From Rubrivivax sp. (GTDB lineage Bacteria; Pseudomonadota; Gammaproteobacteria; Burkholderiales; Burkholderiaceae_C), in contig JAUYAJ010000643.1 of NCBI GenBank assembly GCA_030693565.1, forward strand, positions 1 through 10,606: a stretch of DNA of 10,606 nucleotides. Direction: 5' to 3'. The first letter of the stretch is position 1. Every line of letters begins with the position of its first letter. Under the pieces are notes generated by a model. It saw only the letters and a program-made list of their open reading frames with translations. It searched no databases and was not told the DNA's origin. Position numbers and translations under genes: made by a program. Positions 1-7,490 of the stretch are shown here, one piece after another.

Positions 1-1105
<1,105 letters not shown>

Positions 1106-1106
<1 letters not shown>

Positions 1107-1121
1107 GCGCCCGGCGGCGCT
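1106..1121 (+). other. Small hairpin in the gltB-gltD gap
   Basis: A perfect 6-bp stem AGCGCC/GGCGCT closes a CGGC loop. It begins on the last base of the gltB stop codon. It has no T-tract, so it is not a terminator. A role in setting the gltB:gltD ratio or in mRNA stability is possible. Stems this short are common by chance in GC-rich DNA, so confidence is low. Confidence 0.25.
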
Positions 1122-1145
1122 GAACAGGGAAAACAAGAGTCCACC

Positions 1146-2612
<1,467 letters not shown>

Positions 2613-2630
2613 GCCCCCCGCCACAGCCAA

Positions 2631-2664
2631 GCGCCGGCATTCGGGCTTTCCCGCATGCCGGCGC
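2631..2664 (+). terminator. Long hairpin after gltD, possible terminator lacking a U-tract
   Basis: Bases 2631-2640 (GCGCCGGCAT) and 2655-2664 (ATGCCGGCGC) are a perfect 10-bp inverted repeat. Inside it, after a single T/C mismatch, CGGG (2642-2645) pairs with CCCG (2650-2653) around a CTTT loop. The whole 34-nt element folds as one nearly continuous 14-bp stem. It lies 18 nt after the gltD stop, where a gltBD terminator would be expected. There is no run of T on either side, so it may act as a Rho-assisted terminator, a 3'-end stabiliser or a partial read-through barrier before the mla genes. The structure is certain on paper; its function is inferred. Confidence 0.45.
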
Positions 2665-2670
2665 CCTGCG

Positions 2671-2679
2671 TGCGACAAT
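2671..2679 (+). promoter_or_regulatory. Candidate extended -10 promoter for the mla operon
   Basis: TGCGACAAT fits an extended -10 (TG-N-GACAAT; 4 of 6 bases match TATAAT). It lies just after the gltD hairpin and in the only AT-richer patch of the gltD-mlaF gap. No convincing -35 is present at 17 nt. If real, transcription would begin near 2686, giving a leader of about 60 nt before the mlaF start preferred here. Confidence 0.3.
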
Positions 2680-2748
2680 TCCTCGCCATTGCCTCCCGGC
2701 ATTTTTGAAAAAGAACAGCCCCGGGCCAGCCCGCCTCGCCCCCCGCCC

Positions 2749-3558
2749 TTGAAACCCGACCCGCTCATCGAGATCGACCATGTGACGTTCGGCTACGACG
2801 CCAGCCGGATGATTCTGCGTGACGTGTCGCTGAGCTTCCAGCGTGGCAAGGTGACGTCGATCCTGGGTGGCTCGGGCTGCGGCAAGACCACGCTGCTGCG
2901 GCTGATCGGCGGCGTCCACGGCGCGAGCAGCGGCGGCGTCGTCTTCGACGGCGAGCTGGTCAATGCGCGCGACCGCGAGCAGCTGTACCGGCTGCGTCGC
3001 CGGCTCGGCATGCTGTTCCAGTTCGGCGCCCTCTTCACCGACCTGACGGTGTTCGACAACGTCGCCTTCCCGCTGCGCGAGATGACCGACCTGCCCGAGT
3101 CGCTGATCCGCGACGTCGTGCTGATGAAGCTCAACGCCGTCGGCTTGCGCGGCGCTGCCGGCCTGCGCATCTCCGAAGTCTCGGGCGGCATGGCGCGGCG
3201 CATCGCGCTGGCGCGGGCGATCGCGCTCGACCCCGAACTCATCATGTACGACGAGCCCTTCGCCGGCCTGGACCTGATCTCGATGGGCGTGGCGGCCAAG
3301 CTGATCCGCACCCTCAACGACGTCACCGGCGCGACCTCGCTGGTGGTGTCGCACGACGTGCCCGAATGCATGGCGATCAGCGACCACGTGATCCTGCTCG
3401 CCACCGAAGGCCGGATCGTCGCCCAGGGCACGCCGGCCGAACTGATGGCGTCGACCGACCCGGAAACGCGCCAGTTCGTGCGCGGCGAACCCGACGGCCC
3501 GGTCAAGTTCCATTACCCGGCGCCCGAGCTGGATGCCGACTTCGGGCTCGCAGCATGA
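2749..3558 (+). CDS. mlaF: Mla phospholipid transporter ATP-binding protein MlaF
   Basis: This is the cytoplasmic ATPase of the MlaFEDB complex, which powers phospholipid movement between the inner membrane and MlaC. Visible ABC motifs are Walker A GGSGCGKTT (40-48, K46), Q-loop Q91 in LFQFGALF, signature VSGGM (144-148), Walker B LIMYDE (164-169, catalytic E169) and H-loop SHDVPE (H202). The end, DGPVKFHYPAPE, matches the MlaF C-terminal extension that contacts the partner subunits in the family. No ATG or GTG start fits. TTG at 2749 gives 269 residues, the same length as E. coli MlaF. TTG at 2689 would add 20 Pro-rich, unconserved-looking residues. Neither has a good Shine-Dalgarno, so the start is uncertain. 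The D-loop reads AGLDLIS, with Leu176 where family members I recall have Pro. It is the first gene of the operon. Confidence 0.95.
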   Translation: MKPDPLIEIDHVTFGYDASRMILRDVSLSFQRGKVTSILGGSGCGKTTLLRLIGGVHGASSGGVVFDGELVNARDREQLYRLRRRLGMLFQFGALFTDLTVFDNVAFPLREMTDLPESLIRDVVLMKLNAVGLRGAAGLRISEVSGGMARRIALARAIALDPELIMYDEPFAGLDLISMGVAAKLIRTLNDVTGATSLVVSHDVPECMAISDHVILLATEGRIVAQGTPAELMASTDPETRQFVRGEPDGPVKFHYPAPELDADFGLAA

Positions 3559-3611
3559 GCGCGCGCCCCGTGCGAGCACCTGAATACGCTGCGGCGAGGA
3601 TCGGCCAGTGA
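3555..3611 (+). CDS. 18-codon mini-ORF bridging mlaF and mlaE (possible coupling peptide)
   Basis: An ATG overlaps the mlaF stop (ATGA at 3555-3558), and the ORF reads MSARPVRAPEYAAARIGQ. Its TGA stop (3609-3611) overlaps the GTG start of mlaE (GTGA at 3608-3611). Ribosomes finishing mlaF could reinitiate, translate 18 codons and reinitiate again at mlaE. The peptide itself looks like nothing known. It may be chance in GC-rich DNA, and mlaE also has its own Shine-Dalgarno. Confidence 0.2.
   Translation: MSARPVRAPEYAAARIGQ
3596..3600 (+). promoter_or_regulatory. Ribosome binding site that fixes the mlaE GTG start
   Basis: GAGGA ends 7 nt before GTG 3608. The mlaE frame has a stop at 3581-3583 and no other start codon between that stop and 3608, so this GTG is the earliest possible start and is well supported. 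Confidence 0.7.
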
Positions 3612-4387
3612 GCGCGCTGGCCCTGCTCGGCGCGCGCACGCTGGACCAGCTGCGCGGCTGGGGCCATGCGAGCTTCTTCTTCCTCGAGCTGCTGCGCGCG
3701 CTGCCGGCCTCGCTGCGCCGCTTCGGTCTGGTGGTGGCGCAAGTGCATGCGATCGGCAACCGCTCGCTGGTCATCATCCTGGCGTCCGGGCTGGCGGTGG
3801 GCTTCGTGCTCGCGCTGCAGATGTATTACGCCCTGGTCGCCTATGGCGCTGCCGAGAGCCTGGGGCTGATCGTCAACCTGTCACTGGTGCGCGAGCTCGG
3901 CCCGGTGGTCACCGCGCTGCTGTTCGCCGGCCGCGCCGGCACCTCGCTGACGGCCGAGATCGGGCTCATGAAAGCCGGCGAGCAGCTCGCCGCGATGGAG
4001 TTGATGGCCATCAACCCCAAGGTGCGCGTGCTGGCGCCGCGCCTGCTCGGCGGCATCGTCTCGATGCCCATCCTGGCGATCCTGTTTTCCGCCGTCGGCA
4101 TCGTCGGCGCCTGGATCGTCGCCGTGCTGCTGATCGGCGTCGACGCCGGCAATTTCTGGTCGATCATGCAAAGCCGGGTCGACGTCTGGCGCGATGTCGG
4201 CAACGGCCTGGTCAAGAGCGCAGTCTTCGGCGTCATCTGCACCGTCGTCGCGCTCTACCAGGGTCATGAAACCGAAGCCACGCCCGAAGGCGTGGCTTAT
4301 GCGACCACGCGCACCGTGGTCATCTCTTCGCTGTGGGTGCTGGGTATGGACTTCATCCTCACCGCGCTGATGTTCTCGACGCCCTGA
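3608..4387 (+). CDS. mlaE: Mla phospholipid transporter permease MlaE
   Basis: This is the inner-membrane permease of the MlaFEDB complex. It forms a dimer under the MlaD hexamer and offers the path for phospholipids. At 259 residues it matches the family (~260). An N-terminal amphipathic stretch (SFFFLELLRALPASLRRFG, from about 22) precedes several hydrophobic segments: about 50-75 (LVIILASGLAVGFVLALQM), 92-110 with the conserved LVRELGPVVTALLFAGRAG, 144-180 (GIVSMPILAILFSAVGIVGAWIVAVLLIGV), 200-220 and 235-257. The segment TSLTAEIGLMKAGEQLAAMELMAINP is the conserved cytoplasmic loop that binds the ATPase. The start is GTG 3608 with GAGGA upstream. It lies 49 nt after mlaF and 25 nt before mlaD, inside the same operon. 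No oddity is seen in the protein. Confidence 0.95.
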   Translation: MSALALLGARTLDQLRGWGHASFFFLELLRALPASLRRFGLVVAQVHAIGNRSLVIILASGLAVGFVLALQMYYALVAYGAAESLGLIVNLSLVRELGPVVTALLFAGRAGTSLTAEIGLMKAGEQLAAMELMAINPKVRVLAPRLLGGIVSMPILAILFSAVGIVGAWIVAVLLIGVDAGNFWSIMQSRVDVWRDVGNGLVKSAVFGVICTVVALYQGHETEATPEGVAYATTRTVVISSLWVLGMDFILTALMFSTP

Positions 4388-4412
4388 GCGGGCGCCGACT
4401 GGAGACTCGAAG

Positions 4413-4895
4413 ATGGGCAAGAAGGGTATTGAAACCATGGTCGGGCTGTTTGTGCTGCTCGGCATGATGGGCCTTGTGTTCCTGGCATTGCAGGCAGCCA
4501 ACCTGGGCAGCTTCGGCGCCGGCGCGAGCTATACGCTGACGGCGCGCTTCGACAACATCGGCGGCCTCAAGGTGCGCGCCCCGGTGCGCAGCGCCGGCGT
4601 CACCGTCGGCCGCGTCACTGGCATCGCACTCGACGGCAAGACCTTTCAGGGCGTGGTGACGATGGACATCGAGCGCGGCTACCAGTTCCCCAAGGACTCG
4701 GCCGCCAAGATCCTCACCGCCGGCTTGCTCGGCGACCAGTACATCGGCCTTGAGCCGGGCGGCGACGACGCCAACCTGGCCGCTGGCGCCACCGTGGCGC
4801 AGACGCAGTCGGCGGTGGTGCTGGAAAACCTGATCGGCCAGTTCCTCACCGGCCGCGCCGCCGACGCCGGCAGCGCCACCGGAAGCCCGAAGTGA
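4413..4895 (+). CDS. mlaD: Mla transporter MCE-domain substrate-binding protein MlaD
   Basis: MlaD is anchored in the inner membrane and forms a periplasmic hexameric MCE ring through which phospholipids pass between MlaE and MlaC. One N-terminal membrane helix is seen at about 9-28 (MVGLFVLLGMMGLVFLALQA). The single MCE domain follows (about 40-120), with the typical FDNIGGLKVRAPVRSAGVTVGRV and SAAKILTAGLLGDQYIGLEPG. A C-terminal helix carries LENLIGQFL, which resembles the pore-lining helix of E. coli MlaD. At 160 residues it is shorter than E. coli MlaD (183) because the disordered tail is reduced. A good Shine-Dalgarno (GGAGA, 4401-4405) precedes the ATG. Its stop overlaps the start of mlaA by 4 nt (GTGA), pointing to translational coupling. 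Confidence 0.96.
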   Translation: MGKKGIETMVGLFVLLGMMGLVFLALQAANLGSFGAGASYTLTARFDNIGGLKVRAPVRSAGVTVGRVTGIALDGKTFQGVVTMDIERGYQFPKDSAAKILTAGLLGDQYIGLEPGGDDANLAAGATVAQTQSAVVLENLIGQFLTGRAADAGSATGSPK

Positions 4896-5653
4896 CGCAG
4901 CGAACCCGCTGCGCTGCCGTACTGCTGAGCGCGGCGCTGCTGCTCCTGGGCGGCTGCGCGACCACAGCGCCCGGCGCCACCGCCAGCAGCGCCGCGCCGA
5001 CCGACCCCTGGGAAGCCTGGAACCGCAAGGTCTTTGCCTTCAACGAGGTGGTCGACGACAGCCTGCTCAAGCCGGTGGCCACCGCTTACCGCGACGCCGT
5101 GCCGGCGCTGGTGCGCCAAGGCATCGGCAACTTCTTCGGCAATCTGGGCGACATCTGGTCCGCCGCCAACCACTTGCTGCAAGGCAAGCTGGCCAGCGGG
5201 CTGGAAATGGGCATGCGGGTGCTGAGCAACACCTTCTTCGGCCTGGGCGGCGTGCTCGACCCGGCGACCGAGATGCGCATGGTCCGCCACTCCGAAGATT
5301 TCGGCCAGACCCTCGGGCACTGGGGCCTGGGCAACGGCCCCTATCTGGTGCTGCCGCTGTTCGGCCCGTCGACGCTGCGCGACACCGCCGGCTTCATCGT
5401 CGACCGCCGCGTCGCACCGACATCGCGCATCAGCGACGACGGCGCGCTCTTTGCCACCTCGGCGCTCGAACTGGTGCATAGCCGCGCCGTGCTACTGTCG
5501 ACGACAACGCTGCTGGGCCAGATTGCGCTCGACAAATACAGTTTCACCCGCGACGCCTACCTGGCGCGCCGGCGCGACCAGCTCTACGACGGCGCGCCGC
5601 CGATGGAAGGTTTTGACGACTTCCCCGACGATCCCCCCGCGCCGCCGCGGTGA
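4892..5653 (+). CDS. mlaA: Outer-membrane phospholipid-removing lipoprotein MlaA (VacJ)
   Basis: MlaA is an outer-membrane lipoprotein. With a trimeric porin it pulls misplaced phospholipids from the outer leaflet and hands them to MlaC. The 253-residue protein has a lipoprotein signal with lipobox LGGC and acylated Cys22. The mature part carries family motifs: DPWEAWNRKVFAFNEVVDDSLLKPVA (about 38-63), QGIGNFFGNLGDIW (76-89), a hydrophobic GMRVLSNTFFGLGGVLDPA stretch, and EDFGQTLGHWGLGNGPYLVLPLFGPSTLRD. The end is acidic and Pro-rich (DDFPDDPPAPP). GTG 4892 is chosen because it begins the signal peptide directly and overlaps the mlaD stop. In E. coli mlaA lies far from the other mla genes; here it sits between mlaD and mlaC, so all Mla parts are made from one transcript. 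Confidence 0.96.
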   Translation: MTQRTRCAAVLLSAALLLLGGCATTAPGATASSAAPTDPWEAWNRKVFAFNEVVDDSLLKPVATAYRDAVPALVRQGIGNFFGNLGDIWSAANHLLQGKLASGLEMGMRVLSNTFFGLGGVLDPATEMRMVRHSEDFGQTLGHWGLGNGPYLVLPLFGPSTLRDTAGFIVDRRVAPTSRISDDGALFATSALELVHSRAVLLSTTTLLGQIALDKYSFTRDAYLARRRDQLYDGAPPMEGFDDFPDDPPAPPR

Positions 5654-5712
5654 ACCGATGGCCCGCTCCGGACGTTGAATCCAGAGCCGCCGGCTTCAGG
5701 CCCAAACCCGAA

Positions 5713-5718
5713 AGGAAG
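5713..5718 (+). promoter_or_regulatory. Ribosome binding site that decides the mlaC TTG start
   Basis: AGGAAG lies 6 nt before TTG 5725, which starts a textbook signal peptide (MKKLLNTLSLLLALA). This supports TTG over the GTG at 5650 that overlaps the mlaA stop, since the GTG would put 25 charged residues ahead of the signal sequence. Confidence 0.65.
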
Positions 5719-5724
5719 ACCAAG

Positions 5725-6330
5725 TTGAAGAAACTGCTGAACACCCTGTCCCTGCTGCTGGCACTGGCCAGCGCCGCCCCGGCTGGCGCGCAAGGCACGG
5801 CTGACGCCTTGGTGCGCCGCATCTCCACCGAAGTGATCACCGCCACCAAGGCCGACGCCTCGATCCAGGGCGGCGACATCAACAAGGTCATCGCTTTGGT
5901 CGACGCCAAGGTGATGCCCAGCGTCAACTTCGAGATCATGACGCGCTCGGCGGTCGGCCCGCAGTGGCGCAGCGCCAGCGCCGAGCAGCGCCAGCGCCTG
6001 CAGGACGAGTTCAAGCTGCTGCTGGTGCGCGTCTACGCCGGCGCCCTCAGCGAGATCAAGGACCAGACTGTCGAGATCACGAAGACATTGCCGGTGCCCG
6101 GCGGCACCCAGGTCGTCGTGCAGACCGAGGTGCGCGGCAAGGGCGAACCGCTGAAGCTGGACTACCGGCTCGACAAGGCGGGCGAGGTCTGGAAGATCAT
6201 CGACGTCAACATCGCCGGCATCTGGCTCGTCACCAGCTACCGCTCGCAGTTCTCGCAGGAGCTCAGCGCCGGCGGCATCGACGGCCTGATCGCCAAGCTG
6301 GCCGAGCGCAACAAGGCGGCCAAGAGCTGA
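5725..6330 (+). CDS. mlaC: Periplasmic phospholipid-binding protein MlaC
   Basis: MlaC is the soluble carrier that shuttles phospholipids across the periplasm between MlaA at the outer membrane and MlaD at the inner membrane. From the TTG at 5725 it has 201 residues, near the family size of ~210. A signal peptide is clear: MKK, a Leu-rich core, and probable cleavage after AGA (residue 22). The mature part has family motifs: KVMPSVNFEIMTRSAVGPQW, EFKLLLVRVYAGALSEI, and WKIIDVNIAGIWLVTSYRSQF with QEL soon after, near the C-terminus. It starts 71 nt after mlaA, the widest gap inside the operon, and that gap holds nothing but its ribosome binding site. Its stop overlaps the mlaB start (TGATG). 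The product is secure; the start codon is likely but inferred. Confidence 0.94.
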   Translation: MKKLLNTLSLLLALASAAPAGAQGTADALVRRISTEVITATKADASIQGGDINKVIALVDAKVMPSVNFEIMTRSAVGPQWRSASAEQRQRLQDEFKLLLVRVYAGALSEIKDQTVEITKTLPVPGGTQVVVQTEVRGKGEPLKLDYRLDKAGEVWKIIDVNIAGIWLVTSYRSQFSQELSAGGIDGLIAKLAERNKAAKS

Positions 6331-6623
6331 TGCCTGCCAGCGCCGCGCTGCCGCTACCGGCCACCGCCACGATGGCCGAGGCCAGTGGCTTGCTGCGCCA
6401 GATCGAAGCCCATGCCGCAGCGGGCGGCGACGGGCCGCTGCGCATCGACGCCAGCGCCTTGCAGGAATTCGACACCGCCGTGGTCGCCCTCTTGCTGGCC
6501 GCGCAGCGGCTGGCGCGTCAGCAGGGCCGCGAGCTGGCCTTGGAGGATGCGCCGGCCAAGCTGATGCAGCTGGCCGGGCTTTACGGCGTCGAGTCGTTGC
6601 TGTCGCCGGGCAAGGCGGCGTAG
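6330..6623 (+). CDS. mlaB: STAS-domain protein MlaB
   Basis: MlaB is the small cytoplasmic STAS subunit that binds MlaF and is needed for stability and activity of the MlaFEDB complex. The 97-residue protein is a single STAS domain. After a variable N-terminus comes LRIDASALQEFDTAVVALLLAAQRLA (36-61), in which Thr49 occupies the conserved Ser/Thr position of STAS proteins. Then follow the REL-LE-AP strand-turn and a C-terminal helix ending LAGLYGVESLL. ATG 6330 overlaps the mlaC stop (TGATG), so translation is probably coupled. It is the last gene of the operon. Its final 43 nt overlap the 3' end of hexR on the other strand. STAS domains are weakly conserved, so the call leans on context as well as sequence. 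Confidence 0.87.
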   Translation: MPASAALPLPATATMAEASGLLRQIEAHAAAGGDGPLRIDASALQEFDTAVVALLLAAQRLARQQGRELALEDAPAKLMQLAGLYGVESLLSPGKAA

Positions 6624-7477
6624 CGCGTCAGCCGCAGGTTCTTCTTGATCTCCTGCAGCAGCGGGCGCAGCCCGGCGCTGCCCAGGCGCAGCGCAACGCC
6701 GGTGGTCAGGATGTCGACGATGGTCAGGTGCAGCAGACGCGACACCATCGGGCTGTAGCGGTCGAACGACTCGGGATGGTCGGCCGCCAGCAGCACATGC
6801 GGCCCGCTGCCCTGCACCAGGTGCGCCAGCGGCGAGTCGCTGGCGGTGATGGCAATCACCCGGGCATCCTTGCGGCGCGCGATCTCGGCGACGTCGAGCA
6901 GGTCGCGGCTGCGCCCGGAATTGCTGATGATCACCACACAATCGCCGGGCTTGAGCATGGTCGCGCTCATGATCTGCACATGGCCGTCGATGACGGCCGC
7001 GGCGCTGACGCCCAGGCGGAAGAACTTGTGCTGGGCGTCCTGGGCCACGATGCCCGAGTTGCCGACGCCGTAGAACTCGATGCGCCGGCCGCTCTGGCCG
7101 GCTTCGGTCAGCGCCGCGATGGCACGCTCGATCGCCTGCCCGGCGGCCGCATTGCGGTAGCGCAGCAGCGCCGCCACCGTGTTGTCGATCACCTTGACGA
7201 CGATGTCGTCGGCCTTGTCGTCGTCGTCGACGGCGCGGTGCACGAAAGGCACACCTTCGTTGACGGTGCCGGCCAGCTTGCGCTTTAAGTCGGCCAGGCC
7301 GTCGTAGCCGACACTGCGGCAAAAGCGCACCACCGTCGGATTGCTCACGCGCGCGCGCTCGGCCAGGTCGCCCACCGGCAAGCTGGCAAAGCTGCGCGCG
7401 TCGGCCAGCACCAGCCGGGCGACGCGCTGCTCGGCCGGCGGCAAGGCAGGAATGGCGGCGCGAATGCGCTCAAGCAT
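6581..7477 (-). CDS. hexR: RpiR-family regulator HexR (Entner-Doudoroff/glucose metabolism)
   Basis: This is a 298-residue DNA-binding regulator with the RpiR layout. An N-terminal helix-turn-helix spans about 33-57 (LPVGDLAERARVSNPTVVRFCRSVGY). A C-terminal SIS sugar-phosphate domain covers about 130-260, with FYGVGNSG (135-142) and ISNSGRSRD (184-192) forming the phosphate site. The known HexR proteins repress zwf and Entner-Doudoroff genes and are released by 2-keto-3-deoxy-6-phosphogluconate. The ATG at 7477 is chosen because MLERIRAAIPALPPAEQRVA is the usual N-terminus; extending upstream only adds an out-of-frame reading of the zwf end. It lies 13 nt after zwf on the same strand and probably shares its transcript. 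The HexR call over another RpiR member rests on zwf linkage and the palindrome upstream of zwf. The domain linker contains a chance-looking DDDDK. Confidence 0.84.
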   Translation of the reverse strand: MLERIRAAIPALPPAEQRVARLVLADARSFASLPVGDLAERARVSNPTVVRFCRSVGYDGLADLKRKLAGTVNEGVPFVHRAVDDDDKADDIVVKVIDNTVAALLRYRNAAAGQAIERAIAALTEAGQSGRRIEFYGVGNSGIVAQDAQHKFFRLGVSAAAVIDGHVQIMSATMLKPGDCVVIISNSGRSRDLLDVAEIARRKDARVIAITASDSPLAHLVQGSGPHVLLAADHPESFDRYSPMVSRLLHLTIVDILTTGVALRLGSAGLRPLLQEIKKNLRLTRYAALPGDSNDSTP

Positions 7478-7490
7478 GGTCAGTTTCCAG

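Noticed and set aside
2689..2748. TTG at 2689 as the mlaF start
   Set aside because: It adds 20 Pro-rich residues before the conserved start and would sit almost on the predicted transcription start. It cannot be excluded, since neither TTG has a good ribosome site.
2613..2748. A riboswitch or small RNA in the gltD-mlaF gap
   Set aside because: Only the simple hairpin is seen; there is no multi-helix conserved architecture or terminator/antiterminator pair.
5650..5724. GTG at 5650 as the mlaC start, overlapping the mlaA stop
   Set aside because: It would place 25 charged residues before a perfect signal peptide, and TTG 5725 has a good Shine-Dalgarno.
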